Source: JACTOJ01 sp032335695 | Lineage (GTDB): Bacteria > Bacillota > Clostridia > Clostridiales > Clostridiaceae | Direction: 5' to 3' | Length of the DNA stretch: 64,000 bases | NCBI RefSeq assembly: GCF_032335695.1 | Contig: NZ_JACTOJ010000010.1 | Coordinates: 62,001-126,000, forward strand | In this document: positions 50,552 through 58,750 of the stretch, piece by piece | Layout: every line of letters begins with the position of its first letter | How positions within the stretch are numbered: position 1 is the first letter of the stretch | Translations under genes and position numbers: made by a program | The notes under the pieces: model-generated | Databases searched by the model: none | Seen by the model: only the letters and a program-made list of their open reading frames with translations | Told to the model about the DNA's origin: nothing

Positions 50552-51508
50552 ATGGATAAATTATTTATAAAGGGCTTTACCTTTGGCTGGATGGCTAGAA
50601 GGGGAGAATATGCAACTAAAGAAACATTTGATTCCTTAATAAAATTAAAGGAGACTGGATCGGAATGGGTGGCATTAGCTTTCCCTATAAATCAGGAAAC
50701 AGTTTTTTCTACTAAAATATATTTTGATTATGCTAAGAGTGTTAGTGACAAAGAGATCACTGAATTAATCAATAAAGCTCATGAAATGGGGTTTAAAGTT
50801 TGTTTAAAACCAGTAATAAACTCCGGCGACGGAATATGGAGAGCTAGAATAAATTTTCCAGATGATGGAGAACAGTACTGGAAAGAATGGTTTGAATCCT
50901 ATGAGGCATTTATCACTCATTATGCAGAAATAGCTGAAGATACAAATTGTGAAATGTTTTGTATAGGCTGTGAGATGACAGGTACTGAAAGAAAAACTGA
51001 TTATTGGGAAGCTACCATATCCGAAATAAGAAAGCTGTATACTGGAAAAATTATGTACAATACAAATCACGGCGATGAAAATGATATAGAATGGCTTAAC
51101 CAGGTGGATTTAATAGGAACAAGCGCTTATTATCCTGTGGGAAGAGATTCCAATGAAGATGAAGAGCAGATGATTGAAAAATGGGAAAAGGTTAAATTGG
51201 ACTTATATAAAGTTCATAAGAAATTTAATAAACCTATAGTTTTTGCAGAAATAGGCTGCAGAAGCGCAAAAGAATGTTCAACAATGCCTTGGGATTTTAT
51301 GCATAAAGGACTTCCTTTTGATGAAGAGGAACAAGCTAGGTTCTATAGTTCTGTTATGAAGTCATTTTGGAAGGAAGAATGGTTTGCAGGATTTTTTTGG
51401 TGGGATTGGAGCCATAAGTTACATTCTTTAGAAGAAGCAAAAAGTGATAGAGGATTTGGAATATATGGGAAAAAGGCAGAAAAATTAATTAAAGAATGGT
51501 ATAAATAA
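50552..51508 (+). CDS. GH113-like endo-mannanase / TIM-barrel hydrolase
   Basis: A 318-residue intracellular (no signal peptide) TIM-barrel protein like glycoside hydrolase family 113 beta-1,4-mannanases. Features: KGFTFGWMARRGEY at the start, LKPVINSGDGIWRA, the region FCIGCEMTGTER carrying the likely acid/base Glu, and PIVFAEIGCRSA with the likely nucleophile Glu, then FFWWDWS. AGAGG precedes the ATG. It would cut imported mannan or glucomannan oligosaccharides. Family assignment is from motif memory; substrate is inferred. Confidence 0.78.
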   Translation: MDKLFIKGFTFGWMARRGEYATKETFDSLIKLKETGSEWVALAFPINQETVFSTKIYFDYAKSVSDKEITELINKAHEMGFKVCLKPVINSGDGIWRARINFPDDGEQYWKEWFESYEAFITHYAEIAEDTNCEMFCIGCEMTGTERKTDYWEATISEIRKLYTGKIMYNTNHGDENDIEWLNQVDLIGTSAYYPVGRDSNEDEEQMIEKWEKVKLDLYKVHKKFNKPIVFAEIGCRSAKECSTMPWDFMHKGLPFDEEEQARFYSSVMKSFWKEEWFAGFFWWDWSHKLHSLEEAKSDRGFGIYGKKAEKLIKEWYK

Positions 51509-51585
51509 AATATTACTTCCAACACATGAAGATAGGTGTTAAAATTATTCTATAATAAATTAGAAAAATTGAAAATGAGGTTTTT

Positions 51586-51927
51586 ATGTGCAAAGAAGAA
51601 TTTGTTAATGTACTAGATATAGCCAAAGAGCTGAATTTATTTGTTAAGGTAGTCACCTCTGTAAGCAGCTTTAGCAATTATAATAGCTTTTATAATATTT
51701 ATGACGAGAATGATGAGCCTTGTAGGAGACTATTGGTTTTGACTCCTTATGAGGATTTAGAGGAAGTAACTGACCAGAATCCAGATGTACCAGTAATTGA
51801 TTTAAAGCTAATAGATGGCAATGTGTGGATTAAAGATTACCCTTTAACTCAAAATCCGAAAAATATTGATTTTAAAGATATTAAGGTATCTAAATCAATA
51901 TTATTGAAGGTAATAAGAGATAAATAA
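51586..51927 (+). CDS. Hypothetical 113-residue protein
   Basis: A 113-residue, acidic, soluble protein of no family I recognise. It contains a hydrophobic core pattern (LFVKVVTSVSSF, RRLLVLTPYEDLEEV, VPVIDLKLIDGNVWIKDYPL) that suggests a small alpha/beta fold. Upstream of the ATG is GAGG. It lies 77 bases after the GH113-like gene and 136 before the ferredoxin gene, apparently alone. Confidence 0.6.
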   Translation: MCKEEFVNVLDIAKELNLFVKVVTSVSSFSNYNSFYNIYDENDEPCRRLLVLTPYEDLEEVTDQNPDVPVIDLKLIDGNVWIKDYPLTQNPKNIDFKDIKVSKSILLKVIRDK

Positions 51928-52063
51928 AATGCCATTTTAACAATATAGCTGCTTATTTTATGTGTAATTAGCAAAAATAAAAATATTTTGTTGATAATTC
52001 TCTATCAAACATTGAATTGTATTAACATTGTGCTATAATTCAATGTTTTGGGGAGATGGTAGA

Positions 52064-52372
52064 ATGGTAGAGATAAAGCATCATATTTTTGTGTGTACAA
52101 GTTGCAGGCTAAATGGAAAGCAACAGGGATTTTGTGTATCCAATGCATCCACTGAGGTGGTAGCAAAGTTTATGGAAGAGATACAGGACAGAGATTTATC
52201 TAGTGAAGTAATGCTTACTAATACTGGATGTTTTGGAGTTTGTGATAAAGGTCCTATTGTAGTTGTATATCCGGAAGGGGTTTGGTATGGGGCCGTAACT
52301 GAAGATGATGTAGAAGAGATTATGGATTCGCATATTGAAGAAGGTAATGTGGTGGAAAGACTAAAAATTTAA
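52064..52372 (+). CDS. Thioredoxin-like [2Fe-2S] ferredoxin
   Basis: A 102-residue protein with thioredoxin-fold [2Fe-2S] ferredoxin sequence. Cysteines fall at 11, 14, 24, 56 and 60 (FVCTSCRLNGKQQGFC, NTGCFGVC); in the C. pasteurianum protein of the same length, 11, 24, 56 and 60 are the cluster ligands. It shares the C-terminal VVVYPEGVWYG. That protein has been reported to interact with the nitrogenase MoFe protein, and here the gene lies 3 kb from nifH beside modABC. I start at ATG 52064 (GGGAGATGG upstream); the frame is open to 52028 without support. An electron-transfer or regulatory role in nitrogen fixation is likely but inferred. Confidence 0.92.
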   Translation: MVEIKHHIFVCTSCRLNGKQQGFCVSNASTEVVAKFMEEIQDRDLSSEVMLTNTGCFGVCDKGPIVVVYPEGVWYGAVTEDDVEEIMDSHIEEGNVVERLKI

Positions 52373-52382
52373 TGATTACATT

Positions 52383-52416
52383 AAGAGCAGGAGTTTAATT
52401 TATTCCTGCTCTTTTT
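52383..52416. terminator. Bidirectional terminator between ferredoxin and modC
   Basis: AAGAGCAGGA and TCCTGCTCTT are perfect inverted repeats with an eleven-base loop, followed by a T-run on the plus strand. The modC stop codon lies in the loop. Confidence 0.8.
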
Positions 52417-53476
52417 CATTAATAAGTATAATTTTATCAAGATTAAAAGTTATACTCCACGGCAAGGGCATTTTCTGTATTTTATCCCATTCCTCCGTAG
52501 ATATATCCCACAATAGATTATAATCTGAGCTGTCTATTGGCGGCTTATGAAGTTTAAGAAATACAAATTTTCTGAAGGGAGTTTCTGTTAATTCAGTGGG
52601 CCAAGCGTTGAAGGTATTTTCCTTATTGGCTTCTGAAAGATGAATATAATGAGCTCTTATTCCAATATAATTTAAATCACCATTTATGGGTTTATTTAAA
52701 ATAATTTTGCATCCCCAATCAATAGCTTCTATGGTATGCATATCAACTTTTTTTGCAGCGCTTATATTTTTGCAGCCAGTGATTCTAGCTGCAGCTTTAC
52801 TAGGAGGCTTCAGAAAAATATTATATTTACTATCGTAGCCTTTCATTTCCCCCTTTTCTAATACTATAATGTCTTCGGAAATCTGATATGCCTCATCCAT
52901 ATTGTGAGTTACAAATAAAGTTATTCCCTTGAATTTAGATAGGGTATCTACCATGCTTTTGACCATAAGGTTTCTTAAATGATTATCTAATGCTGAAAAA
53001 GGTTCATCTAACAGCAAAGCATCTGGATTTACGGCTAAGGCTCTTGCTATAGCAACTCTTTGCTGCTGACCGCCGGACAATTGGGATGGGTATCTCTTTC
53101 GAAGTGCTTTAATTTGCATTATATCAAGAAAGTACTCTATTATTTCTGCTTTTCTTGCTTTGTTAAGTTTGTTTAATGCATAGGCTATGTTATCTTCTAC
53201 ATTCATATGAGGAAATAGAGCATAATTTTGAAAAAGAAACCCAATATTTCTTTCCTGAATAGGTAAATTGATATTTTTAGATGAATCAAATAGTACTCTG
53301 TCATTTAACACTATTTTGCCGCAATCTGGAGTGATTAGACCAGCTATACAGCGAAGAGTCATGCTTTTTCCAGAACCGGATGCGCCGAGGATACCCAACG
53401 TTTTGCAGGATGAATTGAATTTAACATTCAGTTCAAATCCTGGCAAAGATTTTTTTATATCTATAAGTAATTTCAT
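52400..53476 (-). CDS. modC: Molybdate ABC transporter ATPase
   Basis: A 358-residue ATP-binding subunit of the molybdate importer. The ABC domain (1-230) has Walker A GASGSGKS, signature LSGGQQQRVAIARAL, Walker B LLLDEPFSALD and the switch His in FVTHNMDEAY. The C-terminal TOBE/Mop-like region (about 285-350) would bind oxyanion for regulation. Its start overlaps the modB stop by one base. Molybdate is needed for the FeMo cofactor made by the divergent nif operon. Confidence 0.92.
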   Translation of the reverse strand: MKLLIDIKKSLPGFELNVKFNSSCKTLGILGASGSGKSMTLRCIAGLITPDCGKIVLNDRVLFDSSKNINLPIQERNIGFLFQNYALFPHMNVEDNIAYALNKLNKARKAEIIEYFLDIMQIKALRKRYPSQLSGGQQQRVAIARALAVNPDALLLDEPFSALDNHLRNLMVKSMVDTLSKFKGITLFVTHNMDEAYQISEDIIVLEKGEMKGYDSKYNIFLKPPSKAAARITGCKNISAAKKVDMHTIEAIDWGCKIILNKPINGDLNYIGIRAHYIHLSEANKENTFNAWPTELTETPFRKFVFLKLHKPPIDSSDYNLLWDISTEEWDKIQKMPLPWSITFNLDKIILINEKEQE

Positions 53477-54162
53477 TAAATTTTTCCTCCAAAAGTTGTG
53501 AATTTTCTTTCATGATTTGACCAGTAATTGGATGAAATAATCACTATTAAAGATATAACCAACAGGATAGCTACCCAATAGATTGCTGTTTTTATATCTC
53601 CACCTTCTACAGCAAAATAAATAGCTATGGGTATAGTACTTGTCTTTCCAGGAATGCTTCCTGCTAACATTAGAGTCGCTCCAAATTCGCCAAGAGCCCG
53701 TGCAAAAGACAGAATGGTACCAGCTAATATACCTGGTAAGGTTAAAGGCATAATTATAGTCCTAAATATTCGAGCTTCGGTAACCCCAAGAGTTCGGGCT
53801 ACATTTATAACATTGCTATCAATCTGTTCAAAGGCTGCCTTAGCTGTTTTATACATTATAGGAAATGACACTACAACAGCTGCAATTACTGTAGCTGACC
53901 ATGAAAATACAACTTGAATGCCTAATGAAAAGAGTATCTTGCCTAAAGGTCCGTTTTTACCAAAGATGATTAATAATATAAAGCCTGCAACTGTAGGGGG
54001 AAGTACCATAGGAATTGTGAATAAAGCATCCAAAATGGAAGCGAATTTATTAAATTTATTTGATAAAAATTTTGCAGCTAGTATTCCGATAATAAAGGTT
54101 ATTATTGTAGCACATACAGAGGTCTTAATGGATATCCATAATGGCGAGTAATCAAAATTCAA
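53476..54162 (-). CDS. modB: Molybdate ABC transporter permease
   Basis: A 228-residue membrane subunit with five or six helices. The permease-ATPase contact loop is EARIFRTIIMPLTLPGILAGTILSFARALGEFGAT, including the EAA-like motif typical of ModB, and PMVLPPTVAGFILL lies near residue 53. Placed between modA (37-base gap) and modC (one-base overlap). Confidence 0.93.
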   Translation of the reverse strand: MNFDYSPLWISIKTSVCATIITFIIGILAAKFLSNKFNKFASILDALFTIPMVLPPTVAGFILLIIFGKNGPLGKILFSLGIQVVFSWSATVIAAVVVSFPIMYKTAKAAFEQIDSNVINVARTLGVTEARIFRTIIMPLTLPGILAGTILSFARALGEFGATLMLAGSIPGKTSTIPIAIYFAVEGGDIKTAIYWVAILLVISLIVIISSNYWSNHERKFTTFGGKI

Positions 54163-54199
54163 GATATTACCCCCTTAGTATAATATGTCTTAATATAAA

Positions 54200-55021
54200 T
54201 TAATTTGAGCTCATTTTAAAGCCTGCATTTTCGAATATAGTTTTAGAATCTGAAGAAGATAAGTATTTTAAAAATTCTTTGGCTGCATCAGCTTTTTTAC
54301 TGGCTTTTATTACAGCCACAGGGTAGACTACTGCTTTGTGGCTATCTGAAGGAGCTGTTGCGGCTATCTTTACTTTTGATGAGGAAAGAGCATCGGTTTT
54401 ATAAACTATACCGGCGTCAGCATTTCCAGTCTCAACCCAATTTAGCACTGTGGTAACATCCTTTGCGTATACGGCTTTTGCTTTAACTTTATCTAATATT
54501 CCAAGCTTGGTAAGGACTTCCTCACCATATTGTCCTGCTGGAACACTTGAAGGTTCGCCAATAGCCACCTTTTTGATTGAATTATCAGTAAGAGATTTAA
54601 AATCAGAAATTGAATTAGAACTATCTTTAGGAATGACAAGAACAACATCATTTTCTAATAAATTGGACTTGGTATCCTCAAGCAATAAATTTTTGCTAGA
54701 TAAAGCATCCATCTGCTTCGTGGCTGCGGACATAAAAATGTCTACATCTGCTCCTTGCTCAATTTGTTGCTGTAGAGTACCAGAAGCTCCATAGTTAAAG
54801 ACTAAGGTAACATTGGATTTTACATTTTTATAAGACTCTTTGATTTTGTCTAATGAAACTTTTAAGCTTGCTGCAGCAGAGATGTTAAGTGTGACTGGAG
54901 CTTCTTGCTTTTTTTCATCAGCCTTCAGCTGCTTATCAGTACTAGAAGATGAACAAGCGGCTACTGATAAAGATACACCAACTGCTAATAACGCGGATAT
55001 GATTTTTTTTGACAAGTTCAT
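54200..55021 (-). CDS. modA: Molybdate-binding lipoprotein
   Basis: A 273-residue substrate-binding protein. Residues 1-23 form a lipoprotein signal (basic start, hydrophobic core, VAAC lipobox). The mature protein shows ModA hallmarks: LNISAAASLKVSLDKI, FNYGASGTLQQQIEQGADVDIFMSAA, IGEPSSVPAGQYGEEVL and NADAGIVYKTDAL. AAAGGGGG precedes the ATG. First gene of modABC, divergent from nifH across a 521-base region. Confidence 0.95.
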   Translation of the reverse strand: MNLSKKIISALLAVGVSLSVAACSSSSTDKQLKADEKKQEAPVTLNISAAASLKVSLDKIKESYKNVKSNVTLVFNYGASGTLQQQIEQGADVDIFMSAATKQMDALSSKNLLLEDTKSNLLENDVVLVIPKDSSNSISDFKSLTDNSIKKVAIGEPSSVPAGQYGEEVLTKLGILDKVKAKAVYAKDVTTVLNWVETGNADAGIVYKTDALSSSKVKIAATAPSDSHKAVVYPVAVIKASKKADAAKEFLKYLSSSDSKTIFENAGFKMSSN

Positions 55022-55156
55022 AATGATCCCCCTTTTAAAATTTAATTAATATAGAAGATATATAAGTAAAAATTATTATGTACATGGAAATAAACAATTT
55101 AATAATATGTTGTTTAGTATAAGAGAATTGACCTTATGTATGAAAATTTTAATATT

Positions 55157-55183
55157 AAAATTTTCAAAATTTTCAAAATTGCA
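55157..55183. promoter_or_regulatory. Three tandem 9-bp A/T repeats in the modA-nifH region
   Basis: AAAATTTTC (55157-55165), AAAATTTTC (55166-55174) and AAAATTGCA (55175-55183) follow one another without gap. They lie in the mod-side half of the divergent region. AAAATTGCAAAAA recurs at 55444, at the likely nif promoter. They may bind a common regulator or cause DNA bending. The remainder of the 521-base region is AT-rich; a direct repeat CGATAA (55400, 55414) is the only other motif seen. Confidence 0.35.
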
Positions 55184-55447
55184 AAAAATATAATGAAATA
55201 TTATTAAAAAAACTTCAGAAAACGATTTTATAAAAGTTCATATTTAATAACATGAAAAGAATATAAAAATATTTGCTAAAAAATTGACACTTTGCTAATC
55301 TACAGCATCAATAAATATTAAATAATTAACTTATGAATGAAAATTATTAAAAAAGTGCATTAAAAAGTGAATAAAATTAACAAAATATTAATTTGGAATC
55401 GATAACAGAAAAGCGATAAATAAGATAAAAGTAAATTAAAATGAAAA

Positions 55448-55512
55448 TTGCAAAAATTCAATAAAATAAATAATAATTAGTATAACCTTGAAATTCTAAT
55501 TATAAGTCAAGG
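55448..55512 (+). promoter_or_regulatory. Candidate nif operon promoter and 5' hairpin
   Basis: TTGCAA (55448-55453), 17 bases, TAATAA (55471-55476) is the best plus-strand promoter match before nifH. About 10 bases after the -10, CCTTGA (55486-55491) pairs with TCAAGG (55507-55512). The transcript would therefore begin with a small stem-loop, about 60 bases ahead of the nifH start. No sigma-54 GG/GC element is evident. Confidence 0.45.
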
Positions 55513-55542
55513 CACAAATAAACATAAAAGGAGGATTTGTAA

Positions 55543-56364
55543 ATGAGACAAGTAGCTATTTATGGAAAGGGTGGTATAGGTAAATCTACTACTACCCAAA
55601 ACTTGACAGCAGGATTGTCAACTATGGGTAAGAAAATAATGGTGGTAGGTTGTGATCCTAAAGCGGATTCTACTAGATTATTGTTAGGAGGGCTTGCTCA
55701 AAAAACTGTTTTGGATACTTTGAGAGAAGAAGGAGAAGACGTTGAGCTTGATGCTATCCTGAAGACGGGCTTTGGTGGTATTAAGTGCGTTGAATCTGGT
55801 GGACCTGAACCAGGAGTTGGTTGTGCTGGAAGAGGAATAATAACGTCTATAAATATGCTTGAAAATTTGGGAGCATATGAAAATGATTTGGATTATGTTT
55901 TTTACGATGTATTAGGCGACGTTGTTTGCGGTGGATTTGCAATGCCAATAAGAGAAGGAAAAGCCCAGGAGATATATATAGTAGCTAGCGGAGAGATGAT
56001 GGCTATGTATGCAGCTAACAATATATCAAAGGGTATATTAAAATTTGCTAATTCCGGCGGCGTTAGACTTGGAGGAATAATTTGCAACAGCAGAAAAGTT
56101 GACCGTGAATATGATCTTTTGCAAGCTTTTGCTAAAGAACTAGGAAGTCAGCTTATTCATTTTGTCCCTCGTGATAATATGGTTCAAAGAGCTGAAATAC
56201 ACAAACAGACAGTTATTGAATTCGATGAAACCGCAGCTCAGGCAGATGAATATAGAACTTTAGCTAAAGCTATAGATGATAATGATATGTTTGTTATTCC
56301 TAAACCGATGTCTCAGGACAGGCTTGAGGCCATACTAATGGAATATGGATTAATGGATGCTTAA
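55543..56364 (+). CDS. nifH: Nitrogenase iron protein
   Basis: A 273-residue dinitrogenase reductase that passes electrons to the MoFe protein with ATP hydrolysis. Walker A is GKGGIGKSTT (9-18). The [4Fe-4S] ligands are Cys94 (VGCAGRGI) and Cys129 (GDVVCGGFAMP), the C. pasteurianum numbering, and Arg97 is the equivalent of the ADP-ribosylation site. It is about 15 residues shorter at the C terminus than the Azotobacter protein, as in C. pasteurianum. GGAGG precedes the ATG. First gene of the nif operon. Confidence 0.98.
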   Translation: MRQVAIYGKGGIGKSTTTQNLTAGLSTMGKKIMVVGCDPKADSTRLLLGGLAQKTVLDTLREEGEDVELDAILKTGFGGIKCVESGGPEPGVGCAGRGIITSINMLENLGAYENDLDYVFYDVLGDVVCGGFAMPIREGKAQEIYIVASGEMMAMYAANNISKGILKFANSGGVRLGGIICNSRKVDREYDLLQAFAKELGSQLIHFVPRDNMVQRAEIHKQTVIEFDETAAQADEYRTLAKAIDDNDMFVIPKPMSQDRLEAILMEYGLMDA

Positions 56365-56396
56365 AAATTTAATTAATATTTTGGGAGGGCGAATTT

Positions 56397-56723
56397 ATGT
56401 TAATGATCAGAGCTATAGTTAGACCTGAAAAAACTGCTCAAATATTATTGGAATTGTCTGATGGAGGATTCCCAGCTGTAACTAAAATAGAGGTTGTTGG
56501 ACGAGGCAAGCAAAGAGGAGTTAAAGTTGGAAATATATTTTATGATGAAATTCCTAAGGATATGCTGATGCTAGTTGTTAATGATTCAAATAAAGATGAT
56601 GTTATAAATATCATAATGAAAAATGCTAAAACAGGTGAAAATGGAGCATTTGGAGATGGAAAGATATTTATATCAGAAGTAGAAGAAGCTTACACCATAA
56701 GTTCAAACACTAAAGGATTATAG
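56397..56723 (+). CDS. nifI1: Nitrogenase PII-like regulator NifI1
   Basis: A 108-residue PII-family protein. It starts MLMIRAIVRPEKTAQILLEL, has the T-loop region after VVGRGKQRG, and the GAFGDGKIFI segment that contributes to nucleotide binding. With NifI2 it switches nitrogenase off in response to ammonium by binding the MoFe protein (known from methanogens), with 2-oxoglutarate relieving it. Placement between nifH and nifD is typical of clostridia and archaea. Confidence 0.95.
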   Translation: MLMIRAIVRPEKTAQILLELSDGGFPAVTKIEVVGRGKQRGVKVGNIFYDEIPKDMLMLVVNDSNKDDVINIIMKNAKTGENGAFGDGKIFISEVEEAYTISSNTKGL

Positions 56724-56736
56724 GAGGATTTTTATC

Positions 56737-57120
56737 ATGAAAGAAATAATTGCCATAATCCGAATTAACATGATAAATAAAACTAAAGAAGCTCTTTTAA
56801 ACCAAGGCATTTATGCTCTGCATTGCAGCAAAGTAGTTGGAAGAGGAAAAAAGAAGGTAGATTTATCTTTCATAGAGGACATTAAGAATTTAGAAGAAAT
56901 CAATTACGGAAAGTTTGCTGGTGAAATCATTGAAAATTATCGATTGTCGCCTAGAAGAATGATAACAGTTATAGTAAATGATGCTGAGAAAGATAAAGCT
57001 ATTAAAACTATAATTGACACTAATATAACAGGAAATCCTGGAGATGGAAAAATATTTGTGTGCAATATTCCTGAGGCTGTGAGGATAAGGACTGGTGAAA
57101 AGAACGAAGAAGCTCTATAA
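56737..57120 (+). CDS. nifI2: Nitrogenase PII-like regulator NifI2
   Basis: A 127-residue PII-family protein. It starts MKEIIAIIRINMINKTKEALL, contains VVGRGKKK, a longer T-loop than NifI1, and the nucleotide-binding NPGDGKIFV. It is 13 bases after nifI1 and 22 before nifD; AGGAGG precedes the ATG. It would form hetero-oligomers with NifI1 to regulate nitrogenase activity post-translationally. Confidence 0.95.
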   Translation: MKEIIAIIRINMINKTKEALLNQGIYALHCSKVVGRGKKKVDLSFIEDIKNLEEINYGKFAGEIIENYRLSPRRMITVIVNDAEKDKAIKTIIDTNITGNPGDGKIFVCNIPEAVRIRTGEKNEEAL

Positions 57121-57142
57121 AAATTTGAAAGAGGTGAGATGA

Positions 57143-58750
57143 TTGAAAAGTGTGGTTGATAAGGTATTAGAAAAATATCCAGCGAAGACCTTTAAAGCAA
57201 GAAAAAAGCACATAGTTATTAAAGATTCTGATGATATGATACCAGAAATAGAAGCAAACGTAAGAACTATTCCTGGAATTATAACAAACAGAGGATGCTG
57301 CTATGCTGGGTGCAAAGGCGTTGTTGTGGGACCTATAAAAGATATGGTTCATATAGTTCATGGACCAATAGGTTGTTCATATTATACATGGAATGTGAGA
57401 AGAAATAAGGCGAAATCAGAAGAAGGCGGAGATAATTTTATTAACTATGTTTTTTCAACTGATATGCAAGAAAAAGATATAGTGTTTGGTGGATTAGCGA
57501 GACTAAGAGAAGCAATAAAAGAAGCAGTAGAAATATTTCATCCTAAGGCAATATCAATAAGTGCTACTTGCCCAGTTGGACTTATAGGAGACGATATAAA
57601 TGCTATTGCTGCAGAATCAGAAAAGCTTTATGGAATACAAGTACTAGCTTTTAACTGCGAAGGTTATAAAGGGGTAAGTCAATCTGCAGGCCACCATATT
57701 GCTAACAATAATTTTATTAAGAATGTTATAGGTAAAGGAACAGGGGATTATAGTGATAAAAAATGGAATATAAACATACTTGGAGAGTACAACATAGGTG
57801 GAGATGCATGGGAAGTTGAACGAGTATTAAACAAAATTGGATACAACGTAATAGCAACTCTAACAGGTGATGGTTCCCTAGATCACATAAAAAATGCTCA
57901 TAAGGCAGATTTAAATTTGGTACAATGCCACAGATCCATAAATTATATTGCAGAAATGCTTGAAACCAAGTATGGAACTCCTTGGCTTAAGGTTAATTTT
58001 ATTGGGATAGATGCTATGATTGAAACCTTAAGAAACATGGCTAAGTTTTTTGGAGACGAGGAACTTATAGCTAAAACGGAAAAAGTTATAGCTGAAGAAG
58101 TATCAGCTATGGAAGGCGAACTTCAATATTATTATGAAAAACTAAAAGGAAGAACCGCTTTCTTATTTGTAGGTGGGTCAAGATCTCATCATTATCAGAA
58201 CCTTCTTAGAAGCTTCGGAGTTGAAACTGTGCTCTCAGGATATGAATTCGGACATAGAGATGATTACGAAGGAAGAGAGATCATACCAACTATAAGGCCT
58301 GATGCAGACAGCAAAAATATAGAGGAATTAAAGGTAGAGAAAGATGAAAAAAATTATAGAATAATACTTTCCCCTGAAAAATATGAGAAATTGAAGAAGG
58401 AAATTCCTCTAGGTTACTATGCTGGAATGATAAAGGAATCAAAGAAAAATGCAGTTATTATTGACGATTTAAATCATTATGAAACTGAAACTTTTCTAAA
58501 AATATTAAAACCAGATATGTTCTTTTCAGGAGTAAAAGACAAATATGTGGTGCAAAAGATGGGCGTTATGGCAAAGCAGCTTCATTCTTATGATTATTCA
58601 GGACCTTATGCAGGATTTAAAGGAGCTTTAAATTTCGCAAGAGATGTAGAGGCAGGAGTATTTACGCCAGCTTGGAAATATGTAACTCCTCCCTGGAAGA
58701 AAATGGCCTTAGTTGAAGGAACAGTAGAAGAGGAGGCGGTACAATGTTAG
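57143..58750 (+). CDS. nifD: Nitrogenase MoFe protein alpha chain
   Basis: A 535-residue alpha subunit, about 45 longer than the Azotobacter chain. This matches the C. pasteurianum type, which has an insertion of about 50 residues in the C-terminal half. P-cluster ligands are Cys52 (RGCCYAGCKG), Cys78 (HGPIGCSYY) and Cys143 (SATCPVG). The FeMo-cofactor ligands are Cys262 (VQCHRS) and His481 (QLHSYDYSG). The start is TTG, with GAGGTG 6 bases upstream; the nearby ATG is out of frame. It overlaps nifK by 7 bases. Confidence 0.97.
   Translation: MKSVVDKVLEKYPAKTFKARKKHIVIKDSDDMIPEIEANVRTIPGIITNRGCCYAGCKGVVVGPIKDMVHIVHGPIGCSYYTWNVRRNKAKSEEGGDNFINYVFSTDMQEKDIVFGGLARLREAIKEAVEIFHPKAISISATCPVGLIGDDINAIAAESEKLYGIQVLAFNCEGYKGVSQSAGHHIANNNFIKNVIGKGTGDYSDKKWNINILGEYNIGGDAWEVERVLNKIGYNVIATLTGDGSLDHIKNAHKADLNLVQCHRSINYIAEMLETKYGTPWLKVNFIGIDAMIETLRNMAKFFGDEELIAKTEKVIAEEVSAMEGELQYYYEKLKGRTAFLFVGGSRSHHYQNLLRSFGVETVLSGYEFGHRDDYEGREIIPTIRPDADSKNIEELKVEKDEKNYRIILSPEKYEKLKKEIPLGYYAGMIKESKKNAVIIDDLNHYETETFLKILKPDMFFSGVKDKYVVQKMGVMAKQLHSYDYSGPYAGFKGALNFARDVEAGVFTPAWKYVTPPWKKMALVEGTVEEEAVQC

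Noticed and set aside
57133..57163. ATG at 57138 as the nifD start
   Set aside because: That frame runs into a stop after six codons. The TTG at 57143 has GAGGTG at good spacing and opens the NifD frame.
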